This document shows positions 33,846-45,970 of a stretch of DNA of 64,000 bases, piece after piece. A model generated the notes under the pieces. That model saw only the letters and a list, made by a program, of their open reading frames with translations, did no database searches and had not been told where the DNA came from. How positions within the stretch are numbered: the stretch's first letter is position 1; the number at the start of each line of letters is the position of its first letter. The translations under genes were made by a program, and so were the position numbers. The stretch is from Sphagnum compactum (taxonomy: Eukaryota; Bryophyta; Sphagnopsida; Sphagnales): assembly GCA_965153455.1 (NCBI GenBank), contig OZ234497.1, forward strand, positions 1,240,001 through 1,304,000. Direction: 5' to 3'.

Positions 33846-36800
33846 GTATGTCATTGTATAGTCTCATTTTCAAAGCGAGCTTGTGTGCATTGCTATTGAT
33901 CTGCAGGGGAGGATGAATATGAGCCGAGGAGCATAATTGCAAGTGAAGGACATTTCTTTCTTATTCCTAGCTAAAGTTTCTGAAGTGAGAATTGGAGGTG
34001 AACCCATAATTTCAGGAAGCAAACAAAACCAATTAGAGTTCCATATGTATTAATTTGCCCAATGTACAAACTTTATGGCTCATCAATTTCTCAGGTGCAC
34101 ATTCTGGATTCTTCTCCTTTGATTTGTGAACTAGATAGGTGTTTGAAGGTGATACAAGGTGGCATGGGATAGAAGTCTAATGTAAATTTCGCTGATTCAT
34201 CTTCTTAATATTGTTCTTTCTTCAATTCCTTTTGTGCAATTGTGGCAGACAGCTGTTGTTTATCATTGTTCATGAGTTGAATGTAGTAAGTCTGAGAACA
34301 TTCATTTTGAGGATCAAGCAGCCATAATGTGCAACTATGTAGCCAATTATCAGATCTCAAATACTGGGAGTCATTGAAGATCCAATGTCTGTTGGATTCA
34401 GTGCAAGTTTTTATTAAGTTGGTGAGGATGTTATACTAGCTACTGTATGTCCTGTTGCCGAAGGTCACTGAACATGCATGTGACTGTTGCCATTGTTCAA
34501 ATTGCTCCTTACTTTTTTCTCTGTTTGAAGAGTTGAGTTGAGCTCCTATTCTATTTTTCTTTTTCTTTTTCCTGCTTTCTCTTATGTTCTTGGATCTGAA
34601 ATTTCTACATCATTATGCGATCATCTCAGATTTTTTACTCATGTTGACTTAAATCATACCTATAGAGAAGTACTTACATACTTACAATACTTACATGAAA
34701 ATATTTCTATGTGCTTTAGCATTTTACATTGTTGAGAATTATGCACTCTCAAACAGTCTGTTTACTAGACCTCTAAATTGAGGGAGACACAAGAATGTCA
34801 AGAGATGGGAGAAGGCTCTCCTTGAGCTTGCTAACCTCACATGATTTCAACTGTTCATGAATTCAATGGATAGTTCTGCCATATCTCAAGAGCTGTCTTT
34901 CACATTGTATTGTTCCATTATAGAAGGATACTAGTACAGTTTTAGGGTGCACGTGCTGTGTGCCGATCAAATTCAATAAATTAGTAATGAGCATGCTGAT
35001 ATGTGTATATAGTTGCAAGGACGAAGCTGCACTCAAAGGGAGGATTATTCTGTCAGTGAGGATTGCATTGAATGTGGGTCTACTTTGGCAAGCAAAATCA
35101 GGTGGGGTAACTAGAATGAGCAAGGACAATGCTTCAGTATGTCAGTGTCTTGAGTGAAAACAAATGTCATGTTGCAACACTTCTGAGTACAAAATGCAAG
35201 CTCCTGACTCTGGTCTGGTAAAGGAAGTTGTGTGACAAAGAGTGAAATTTCAGGTTATACAGGCACAGTACTTTAGAAACTCAAGAAAGCTCGCAGCATT
35301 CTTCAGTGTTGAGCTTATGGAACCTGAGTCCCAAAATGTGCAAGAAATATCAGTCCTTTTAGCGTGACAATCCTTTAGGAACAATCTCATAGCACATCCT
35401 TTAGCACTGGGATTCTGGAGGCTGAATTAACAGCTGCAAGAATTTTTTGAGAAATATCATAACAAACCCCGGAAAACAATTCAAACAAATCCTTCCAATC
35501 TCTGTCTGCTTTAGCATGATTGCTACTGCAGATATTTCCGAAATCGTTGCATCTCTGTTGCACATGCCATGTGATAGTGGTATCATCACAGAAATCCCTG
35601 TTGCACACTATTTCAGCAATTGTTGTATCAGATTGCATGTACCATATTGGCTTGTAAACTCATTCCTGATGTTCTCTCTATTCCTTTCTGTAACCAAGGC
35701 TTCCCCAATTAGTGCACCTTGCTCAAGACCTGTTCAAGCTGCTGTATTTGCACTCCTTACCAGCTTCGTATTTCAGAGATAGTGCTGAGGAAATAGAAGA
35801 TATGGAGAAAAATTCATATCTTCCAAATTAAGCCACCAGAATTGTACAACTCAATCAATGAGGTGTGGGCTGATAATATTTATAGCCACAAAAACTGATT
35901 TATTGTATCTAAACTGAGGCCTTTGTGTAATTGATACAGAAGGACTGATGTATTTGAGCTTCACTCTCCACAAATAGGTCATAATGTACAGACAACACCA
36001 CCCTCCTTCTGAAAATCAGCAGTAATGAATATAACTCATGAGATTGGAGTTTGTAGAGTTGAAAAGTTGTAACCATTGGAACAAACACACACATATGCAA
36101 ACAGATACACAAGTGACTGCTCCTCAGAAAGCAGGTTGTAGAATTAATGGACGTACTCAAAGTGAGCATTCCTTCTGTGCAATGATGCCCACCTCCCACT
36201 TGGACAACTGGAAAACAAGTATATAGCCAAGAGAACTGTCAAATAATCAATATCAGGGCTTAGTCCAAGTCCTTGAACCCCTCGACAGCAAACTTCTTAA
36301 TTCAACTTCTTGAACAAAAGAGCACAAGGGAAACAAACAGCAAACTTCTTGCTTCAACTTCTTGAACAAACTGTTCCAGTGAAGCTGACAAGAGGTGAAG
36401 GAAACATGGTTTGAAAGCAAAATTGATAAGTTTGAGCATTAAAAGAAGCTGAACAAAAATGCCATACCAGCTTCACAATAAGCACATTTCTTCACCCTTT
36501 ATCTGCCACCTTTGGAACATAGCTGGTACACAAATGTCCATTCTCTCAGCAAACATATCAGCAAAAACAGTCACCATAAAGAGAAATCCCATCTTTGGAG
36601 ACAATCACGGCTAACCAGGTCCTTTACACCTCTCTCCAGCACCTTCCTCAAATTGTGTGGTTCTTGTTTCACTGATCAGCTGCTGCATGAACATTCAAGA
36701 ACAATACATACACCGCAGGCCACAATGTGATTCAAACTCTGAGAGAAGTTTCTGATGCAGATTCTGCTAACTTAACATCTACAATCTTGCAGGAAAACAA

Positions 36801-37543
36801 GTGTGTGTCCTTCCATCAATTTTTCTCTGACAGATTGCATGTGTTTCTTAATCATGCAACAAGAAGGAAGAGAAACATGCCAGGCAATTTCATACTACCA
36901 AATGCTAACTGACCTAATTGGCACTGTAAGGTATCCCATGAATCTTGTACAGAAAAAGGGGTGGGGGAGATACAAACTGTCGTAGACAAAAGAGCGCCAC
37001 GGGCTGTGCAGAAACAGAAGCTGCTACATCATCTGCATAATCTTCACAACAAAGAAAATTGGCAGATCCTGATCAATATGTAGCCATCTTTATTGCAAAC
37101 AGGAGCCCCAGGCCATACAACTTTCCCAACTCAATCAGGAGGGACTTGCACAAACACATGAAAACATCAAAGAGCTGCAGCTACTTTGTCAAACAGTAGA
37201 CAAGTTTGTCACCTTGGTAGATCTCAAAGGGGGAGGGGGGGTGGGGGGTGGGGCTTATGTGTGAGAATTTGTGGTGAAGTACTTCAAGACGTGAAAAACG
37301 TGAACATACTCTATGTGCAGTTATGCCACAATTTCTATCAACTTGTGGACCAGCTGATTAATTATTCTGAAACTGAACGGAATGGCCTTGACAATCTTTG
37401 GAAAAGGCTCATCAGATTTTGCCCGTGTGGAGGTGGATGGATTGAATTTTGCAAGAGAAGACAAAGAGAGGGGACTTCGAAGTTTAATTTTCCAGTATTT
37501 TTTGAGCAGCTGGATGGTGGTAGTATTGGTTGCAGGAGCGAGA
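33846..37543. repeat. Duplicated downstream flank of NmrA copy C
   Basis: The fullest version of the unit's flank: 33846-36430 pairs with 1-1990, and 36405-37543 pairs with 15477-16618 (very close) and 1970-3089. AATAAA (TTTATT at 37089-37094) is conserved 450 bases past the gene's stop. The direct repeat CAAACTTCTTGCTTCAACTT (about 36349), with an imperfect copy near 36289, is a small local duplication. Confidence 0.75.
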
Positions 37544-38425
37544 TCAGGCCTCCTTGAAAGCACTCGCATTGTTTGTCAAAACCTCGTGCAATGAAATGGG
37601 TTTGCGTCCAATGATTTGCTCCAAAGCTGGATCTACTTTCGCGAAGTGACCCTCGCGTCTGTTCGTGTCCAACAGCACCAGTGCGGCTCCGTATTCCTTC
37701 GATCCAGTAACTTGTGTTATCAGAGCTTCATACTCTTCCGGACTCAGGTTCACATGTGTCACCGGCTTGCCAATTATCTTGCTGATCGTCTCTGCCACTT
37801 GCTTCTCCGTCAGAGACTCGCCAGTCAGCGTATAGGTCTGGCCCACATGCTTCTCCGGTTCAGTGAGGACCGCCACAGCTGCAGCTGAAATGTCAGCAAT
37901 CGCAACACTAGTGAAAACTCCATCGCCAGCACTCGACCAGAAAACCCCTTGACTTTTGATGGTTTCTGCATAGTAGCTCACGGCGTTCTCGTGGAACCAA
38001 GCTGGTCGCAAAATGGTAAACGGGATCCCGCTTTCGGACACCAATTGTTCGTACTTCTTGTGATTGTGCGATGATTTGATGTCCGCATCGATGGCGGACA
38101 AGTAAACGATGTGCTTGGTACCTGTTTCCTTGGCCGCTTTCAGGTAATTCTCAATCAAAATATCCTCAGCACCACCCGCCAAAAACGGCAAGACGATGAA
38201 AGCCCCATCCACACCTTTGAATGCTGCAAACGCCGATTCCAGACTAGTATCTAGAACCACAGCCTCAGCACCCAGAGCAACGAGAGCAGAGAGTTTGGTA
38301 GGATCTCGAGCTCCCACTCTCACAATATACTTGTTGCCCGCCTCGGCCAGCAAAAGCTTAGCCACCGAGGTACCATTCTTACTGGACGCACCCGCAATAA
38401 GAAACACTTTCTTCACGGCAGCCAT
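37544..38425 (-). CDS. NmrA-like NAD(P)-binding oxidoreductase, copy C
   Basis: Intact, intronless, 293 residues, the same family as copy B. The AGASSKNG dinucleotide loop (11-18) and the RVGARDPTKL segment are identical to B. At 141-152 it reads AWFHENAVSYYA, where B has TSFHENAVSYKA. It ends FKEA instead of FKA. Copy A agrees with C at the Ala-Trp pair, so AW is probably ancestral and B is the changed copy. The start is the Met common to all copies. The frame is open 46 codons further upstream, but only to a GTG, and that stretch is leader in the other copies. No targeting signal or membrane segment is seen. A TATA-like box lies about 282 bases upstream. The substrate and pathway are unknown. 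Confidence 0.85.
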   Translation of the reverse strand: MAAVKKVFLIAGASSKNGTSVAKLLLAEAGNKYIVRVGARDPTKLSALVALGAEAVVLDTSLESAFAAFKGVDGAFIVLPFLAGGAEDILIENYLKAAKETGTKHIVYLSAIDADIKSSHNHKKYEQLVSESGIPFTILRPAWFHENAVSYYAETIKSQGVFWSSAGDGVFTSVAIADISAAAVAVLTEPEKHVGQTYTLTGESLTEKQVAETISKIIGKPVTHVNLSPEEYEALITQVTGSKEYGAALVLLDTNRREGHFAKVDPALEQIIGRKPISLHEVLTNNASAFKEA

Positions 38426-38701
38426 TCCGATACCCACGAACAGAGAAGATCTAAGACAAAGATGGGTTGAATCCGAGCTCAGGGGTAGTAGACTGGTGTC
38501 ACTCCCAACACCGACAACTAGCAAAACAGCAATAGCAATTACAACTCGTTCTCCACAGATCACGTACTAATCAGAACAAAGTTGAGATCGGAGATTCGCC
38601 TCACCAACAAGAACAACAATAAAATGCAAATGCACGAAGTCTAGAGACAGATTTGGGAATGTGGGAGCTGGGAATTGCGAGAAAATGCAACTGAATTGGA
38701 G

Positions 38702-38712
38702 AGTTTAAATAG
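38702..38712 (-). promoter_or_regulatory. TATA-like box of NmrA copy C
   Basis: The minus strand reads CTATTTAAACTC, homologous in position to the TATA boxes of copies A and B and at nearly the same distance from the start codon. Confidence 0.5.
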
Positions 38713-39650
38713 AGATTTTGTGGGAAGGAGGTGACAGGGTTTTTGACGCTGGTGAGTGCGGATTTGGAACTGACGATCATCATCTCGGGGCTGGCGACTT
38801 TGGGAACTGATTTGTGGTGGGACCATGAAGGTGATGGACGTCATTTCCGAATGAGTTTCGTGATGGCTACTTTTTTCTCCGGGAATCCTTGTCTTTAATG
38901 CCAATCTCCAATCGAGTTGGCGGAAATATGCTTTTTTTGGACTGATGGATGGGATCTACGTTCTTGTCCAGTACTTTACCGTTCTTCCCGTACTCGTTGA
39001 ATACCATCCAGTTCCTTGTGCTGTACTATATCCGGCCCACCCCATTACAGGACAAAGGGTTGAGGGATTGCTGCAATTCCGAGCGCCCCGCCTCCTCCAC
39101 CCCAAAAACCCATTCAAATGACTGTGAATTGTGTATTGTGCTCCCAAAAGGAAATCAAAACATTGAAGTGTATGTGTTGTTTTGCAAAAACAAAAATCAC
39201 CGAGATGAGTGTTGTGTGTCACACAGATTTATTTTTCCCTTTCAGGACGGATTTTGTGCACAACAAGATTTGGGAAAATTTTGGAATTGTTCTTTTCTAG
39301 TGTAACAAAATGGAAAACAATTCCCAAATTTTCGACATCACAAAATTGAAATTAAAATTTTTATTAAAGAAACCCTGGTTGTGCAAATGAAATAATGTAA
39401 ACTGAAATAATCATTTGAAAATGAGTATTGTTTGCAAAAAACAAAATAATTGAGATGAGAGGTGTGTGAAAACAAATAAAATAGAACAATAGTTTGAAAA
39501 CATTGAATTTTGTTGTCAAAAACATTCAATTGAAAATGAGTGTTATGTAGATATACGGAAGTATATATGAGCAAATGAACCGTATGTGTATGTATATATG
39601 GAGTCCAATGAGCCAAGGAAGGTGTGTGTGTGTGGGTGTGTGTGTGTGTA
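38713..39650. repeat. Duplicated upstream flank of NmrA copy C
   Basis: Pairs with 17785-18708. It ends in a GT/TG microsatellite (about 39622-39650) at the place where the copy B flank is replaced by Helitron-like DNA. No gene. Confidence 0.7.
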
Positions 39651-40639
39651 TATGGAGGTACAGGGTACACACATTCACTAGGGAGACTTATTTTAATTCG
39701 TGTTCAATATTTTGGTACTTGGTAATTAAAATAAGATTTTATGTTCTTTCTTTCTCAATTTCCACTTCTTCCTTTGTTCTTGTTGTAGGTATCATTTTTT
39801 GTGATAAAGTTTGGGCTAGTTTACCAATTTACATCATATTTAAATCTTTGTGTTGACTTACTTTGCCCTTATAGGTTTTCTTTGTTTCACTTCCTGCCAA
39901 AACCAAGTTGGGTAGTGGAGGCTGGGGGGAAGAAAGAGATTCCAATTTCCTATTGGAGGGAGCCATTCATTTGTCTAATTTTAGGGCAAAAAAGCCCTTT
40001 TGTAGTTCTTAATTGATTTTTGTTATGTCATGGACCAGAGGATTCAATCCTGGCAAGTGGAAAGAACATGGCAGCAATTTCATCTAAGTAATCTTTCAAT
40101 CCTCAGAGGGAACCTTTTTTCCTTGTTCTGTGGTGCAGAATTAGAAGTTGTATATAGACTGATTCTCCTTCTCCTATGTTTGAGGGTAAAAAGGTGGCCG
40201 CCTACAAAGTCATAAATAGTCAAATTGAAAGACTCAGGCACCACATATTGCCATGATCAAGACCACTGAAGCCTAAGGGAGACTTTATACGAGGGTCCAG
40301 GGACGAATGAATTCAAGGAATCTTATTGGTTGAAAGCTTTAAATTGGTCCCAAGACCTTTAGATGAGGGTCCAAGACCAATAAGTGGCAAATCGAGGCAA
40401 GTTTCACATGGAGTTTTGACCAATCACGTCTACATATATCTATAAGATGGTTAAGTTACCACTTTTTAAACCAAAAGCATAAAGTGCACACTAGATATCA
40501 TATTTTGTTAAATATCACATTACAATAGTTTTAACTAATGTAAAGTTTGGACTCTCAAATGCCACTTTTGAACCACCTAACCATGCTTTCATCCAATAAC
40601 ATGTGTTCTTTGTATTGTTCTTTAAAACTTTACTTCAAC
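39651..40639. other. Unassigned DNA
   Basis: No gene is recognised. Small ORFs (39575-39856, 40030-40215) lack domains. Confidence 0.35.
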
Positions 40640-41967
40640 CATGAATGCAAATTTAGCTAGTATCATCATTAAGGATGAATTGGCTCATGCTACCAAATGT
40701 ATATGGTTATAATTGCAAGGCTTTAGGATGGGATGGTGTGGGGGTCAAGTAAGATATATTTGTTTTTGGGGCTTGATTGAAGAGGATTATTGGAAGACGA
40801 TCTCATCTTCCTTGGTGAACAAAACTCTTAACACTCATGGAATAACTAGAAGTATTATCACATTAATTCACAAAGTTGGGGCGCTTGAAGAACTTTCAAA
40901 TTCAAAACCAATCAATTTCTTAAGTGGCATAATTTGTTTTTGCAAAGCCTCTCCAAAATAAGACTTTAAACAATCTTAATTGAAATATGTAATAGATTTA
41001 GACCAAACAACCTCTCTTTTCAAAGAAAAAAAGGAAAGGGGGATCTTGAAATCAATTATGGTAAGAGTGTTGTTTATTATCAAGGTTCACATTATAGATA
41101 CTAACCTTTATGGACTTGCACATAATTTGTTTGGAAATGGGCAAAGGAGGGGAAGTTCTTTAAATTGTTAGGGACCCCTTTTGACCTAAATTAAAATGTC
41201 TCGAATGTGAACAAATATTTTTGGACAAGATCAAGAAGGAGTTATTTTATTGGTCCACCACTAGACTTTCATTAGCAAACATGGCCATCATAATGAATAA
41301 TGTTCTATTTTTTACACTAAAGTGCATTCCAAAGATAATGAATCAAGGGTGCACCTTGAATAAAAACTTCTAGGTGATTACTTGTTTGAAATATTCCTAG
41401 GATATAGTGGGAAATTTTTTTTGTAAGTTGCAAAAAACATTTAAATTTGACCCAAAAATGTGTTGCATTATACTGTTATGTCAATATATGTTTTGAGAAT
41501 CTCCCCAAAATCATGTCATTTTCAAATTTTCCTAAGTCCATTTAGGAGCCTAGATGACTAGTAAAAACATTGGTTATAATTTTTATGAATGTTTTTTAGT
41601 ATTGTATCCTCATTATATTCATTCCGAATTATTTCACGTGTATTTATAATTTTGGAGTTAGACTATTGTCCATCAAAGCAAAGGTGACACTACTTAGCCC
41701 ATAAGAAATACACAATAAAGTTACAAAGAATGTCACTTACAGTGTCTAAGAAGATAAAATTCATCAAGATGTGGTTTATGATTGATAGAAGCAAGCTCCT
41801 CACCATTAAAAATTATTTCACCAAGAAGCATAAAATACCAAGAAATAAAAAATTCACGAAGGCTTCCCATCAATTTGAAACCTTTAAAAACATAACCCAA
41901 ACAAAAGCGACCTTAGGGCAAATCTTTAAATGGTGCTTTAAATATTCAAAAATGGATTCAATGCTTT

Positions 41968-41995
41968 GGGGGGGGGGGGGTAGGGGGGGGGGGGG
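41968..41995 (+). repeat. G13-TA-G13 tract
   Basis: Two runs of 13 guanines are separated by TA. It is G-quadruplex-capable and a likely sequencing or assembly weak point. Confidence 0.9.
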
Positions 41996-43092
41996 TATTA
42001 GGTTTTGGATTATATTTTCCCTCACCTTATTAGTATTTTTAATTTTTAATATGCACATATTATAACCACCCTATATTTTTTTATAAAAATTTTCCAACAT
42101 CCATTTCAATACACTATATTAATTTAAAATTTTAGTTTTAAAAAATTTGGCGCTAGAAAAGTTTGGAATTGAAAGCAAAAATGAAACCATGGGGGTGCAA
42201 GCAAGATATTTTGACCCTACTTATTACCTTGAATTTTACTTATAAAACATAAAACTGCTAACCTTCCTCTAGCATCTCAAATCAAACAAAACTTCTAGAT
42301 TTCTTCATTGGCACCTCTAACCTCCCTTTAGCTTTTCAAAAACAATTGTACCATATCATTTGGACTTGGAAAAATACCCCAAAAGTATCATAAGAAATTA
42401 TGTTAGTTTTTTAAGGTTGAGGATGAATTTACCTATGAGAACAAATTCCATTAACAAATATATATGTTCTAGGGTTATTAAAATTGAAGTGACACGACCA
42501 TTTTGTGTCAGGTGTCACATTAGTGTTTGTCCTAATGTGTTGGTTGCATCCATTAGGACTAATGAACAAAAGTTTCATTACAATCAAGCTACCCCCATTA
42601 TGTGTGGTGACTAAAAATGGATTCGATCACCACATGATCGATGACCAAATTTCCAATTTTCATGTCATTGAACTAGGTGATCAAAAAAAATTGATCATCA
42701 ACTATCGATTACCATAGTCAATGACCAAATTTTTTTGGTTTGCTTACAAAAAATAAGGGAGCTACCCGAAAAAGTTTAATCGTTTGATCGACAATGGTAA
42801 TTGATCCAATGAGCAAAATTTCAAGTGTTAATTTTTGGTCATTTTCAATCGCTAAATTAAGTGATTAAAAATTTCAATCCTAATTGTGGTGACCTAAAAT
42901 TGGTGACCGAATTTTTGGTTTCGATCGCCACACCATTTATAGCAATTGAATGACGTTATTTTCAGTTGCCTCTAATTGTCTTTTGGGTAGCTTGACCTCA
43001 TTTTGACCTAGGTTGACCGTATACTAATGTGATACAAAGGTGCGTCCAAATGCATTTGTCACATCATGACGAACGCACAAATATGATGACAA

Positions 43093-43822
43093 CTGTCGCA
43101 ATCCCAATCTTGAAAGAGTGTGAGGATGAAGACTCACACTCCCGAAATGGGAACTTGGGAGTCTGCCGAGATTCCCAAAACTTCAGAGAGCAATTGCAGG
43201 GGTCAAAACACCTCGCATCGGGGAGTTCTTTATAGCATTGGAAAGTTATTCAAGTGTAGATGTCTAAAATGGGCTCGTATGACCCATTTGGACATCTACA
43301 GCACAAGTTATGGCAAAAAAAAAAAGGTCGGGAGTCAAACTAGCAATTTGACTCCCGACCACAAAAAGTCGGGAATCGACCCGACCTTTGTGCGTGTAGG
43401 TGGAGTGCAACACACCTTTGGAAAGCTCTCGACAACAGCTACAACTTTGCTTTAGACTTCATCTCAATCGAAGGTCTGAGCAAAGAATTATAGTCCCACA
43501 AATTTGCAGAAGTCCAAACCTTGGCAGTTTCAAGACTCCTCCTTGGGAGTCCCAGGACAAAAAGCCATTCGAATGTAGGCGCCATAGAGAGGCGCAAAGA
43601 ATACTATATGGGGGAAGGTGGTGCTTTCCCCCGAATCCAGGCCGTGGTGAGTTTTGTGAATCCAAAGTCGCCCGTGGCTTGTCCTAGCACCAAAGGTGCT
43701 CCAAACAGTATTCTAACCAACTTGTTGGTTGGTTTGATGCAAATTCAAGTGAGTAACTAGAATGCTTATCACTCTTCCTAGTCCCATCCCAAAGCCTCAG
43801 CACGCCCCTCTACCCTATAGAC
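43093..43822 (+). mobile_element. Truncated LTR, inverted relative of the solo LTR
   Basis: Starts TGTCGCAATCCCAATC and follows the minus strand of 14577 down to about 13848, including the TATA-like ACTATATGGG (43602-43611). The match stops near 43822, so the last hundred or so bases of the LTR are missing and no target duplication can be checked. Flanked on both sides by old LINE sequence. Confidence 0.75.
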
Positions 43823-45970
43823 GTTCTAAAATTTGGGTTCACATTGGATGGGCATGGAAGAAGATGGTTGAGAGACTATACTTTGAAAAACTTAATTCTT
43901 TCTACCCCATTATGCAACAAAATCTATGGTGGAATTCACATTTCAAAGGGGCATGTGTATATGGTCAATTGAAAGATGTCATGTTTTTTATTAATACCGA
44001 TAGCATGTAACAAATGACTAATATTTGGGACATTGAAAAACATGACTTCAAACCACATGTGGGATATGGTCAAAAACTAGTTTAACTTAAAGGAGATTGA
44101 AGTGGTAAACTTCAAATAACTTTGTGAATATGTTGAGGATAAATGGAAATAGACCTTGATAAAAGGGTCATGGAAATACATGGGATTGGATTGGTTTTTT
44201 GCAAAAAACTCCAATTTGCTGAAATATGTCATTGAAGCCTTAGCCAAGTTTAGCCCAACCCTTTGTGAAGTCAATCACACTTTTCATATTGGTGATGATG
44301 TTCAAGTGTGCATAATTGGCAAAACAATTTAAGATTATTTCTTATAAAGGATTCAAAGCTACAACGAAAGCTTTGTTTAGCCTTGGTAAAATTTGCAAGG
44401 TTGTTTAGAGCCTTTAGAAAACTTGGCTCCCCTATCTCTTGCTAGCCAATCGTTAAACTTGACTTTCTCACTTTTGCCCCAAGTTTCTAGAAGTGGGATC
44501 TCAAAACTAATTTACTAAATTAGATTGTCAAAGTAAGGAGGAGATAGTTGTGAACACAAGAAGACCACTTGGCAAAAGCATGGTTAGGTGGTTAACTTTT
44601 GGCCTTTCATTAGTTTAACTTTAACATTAGCTAAAATTCTTACACTATGATAATTAACAACTTATGTGTCCAATGTACATTTCCCTACAATTTTATTAAC
44701 AATTATGGTAACTTTAAATGTGTGCACGGCTAAACATAAACTTGGTCAAAAAATCCATTTGAAAACATGAAGTTTTCAACAAGAAATTAATTATCAAGCC
44801 TAATAATCAAATATTAAAATTTAAAAATCAGAATTTTTTCTATAGGGAAAGTTTCAATGCATCTTATTATTAAACACTCCATTTGATGTTTCCTATTTTC
44901 TATAAATGTTTTGACCCTACTATGGCATTTTTTTTGAATTCACATGTCAATTTTTTATTTTGTGATTAAGAGAATGACACTAGTTCAAAAATCTAATACG
45001 AGTCCACTTTATTTTTAGAATCCATCCATAATTTAAAATATGATTCCCAATAAAACTTAATGCAAAATAGATTATTAAAAACTTGACAATGTTAATGTGA
45101 AGTGTGATTTTACAAATTAAATTCATCCACAATTTTTAAAAACTACAATTATGACATTCCAAATAGTCCACCTAACTATGTTTTGACCCCTCTCCAAATC
45201 AATTGTTGACAAATGGGCAAGATTCTTCTTCTCTCCCATGACCCAAATAGAAAAGAGGTTTGGGCAAAAATCAAGTCTTGCAAGGAATGTGCCTTCATTT
45301 GGTCAATTTACCACAAAACAATGGTTATCAATACATGGTGTGAACATGTTTCCTTTCACATTGACACCATCTATCCTCACTTGTTGAAAGATTAATCCAC
45401 AAGGGTCATTGGAATATAGGTTCTTTGGGTGTATTCATGCCAAAAATGCAAACGCTTTTGCATTAAACATGTCGAACCACCTTCGGTGTAGGTTCAAAGT
45501 TAACAATCCATGGAAGGGCCTCAAGTTGAGCATTGTGTGTTTGGCAAAAAATTTCCATCCGAGTTTAATATATATATAGATGTATGTGTTGCTTTTGATG
45601 TTTAGTTAGGTGGACTATTTGATTTGATCGAAGTAGTTAGGTTTTCATTAGGAAGATATTAGGAGAACATAGAGTTGAATATTCAATGGTTTGGTATTCT
45701 TGAACATGCCAAATTAGAATGGAACAAAAATCTCAACATAATTCAATTTTGCCCTCCAAAAGTTACATAGGTCATTTTTTAAAGCAAGGGTCTACACAAT
45801 AGGGTTCTCATTTTGCCATTTGTTCCAAAGATGATCTTTACATTTTAGGTGGTGATATTAGTTACCTAGGAATTGGGCATTAAGTGATAGGGGTCCCCAC
45901 CACCTTATTAACTAGTTTGGTTTGTGCCTTTTGCACCTAGGCTTGTCCTCTTGTTTTTCTTATTGCAATG

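Larger units (their letters stand above)
40640..45970 (+). pseudogene. Old LINE reverse transcriptase, fragmented
   Basis: The pieces are in order. A segment before the palm reads GGQVRYICFWGLIEEDYW, LVNKTLNTHGITRSIITLIH and ALEELSNSKPINFLSG (about 40735-40935), the last matching the NWRPI-type block. The thumb/connection follows: KIKKELFYWSTTRLSLANMA (about 41225-41290). A later part (about 43850-44010) has WAWKKMVERLYFEKLN and QQNLWWNSHFKG. The zinc-finger-like tail (about 45200-45560) has ECAFIWSIYHKTMV and NPWKGLKLSIV. Dense stops and frameshifts show it is ancient. An LTR fragment (43093-43822) lies within it. The stretch 41380-43090 is mostly unassigned. Confidence 0.6.

Noticed and set aside
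38426-38563. 46-codon upstream in-frame extension of NmrA copy C
   Set aside because: It begins at GTG, is not open in the same way in copies A and B, and the shared ATG at 38423-38425 gives the family-typical N-terminus.
38196-38570. Plus-strand ORF of 124 codons opposite NmrA copy C (and similar ones at 3745-4110 and 17268-17525)
   Set aside because: Antisense shadow of the conserved NmrA frame; it lacks a domain and is explained by codon bias of the real gene.
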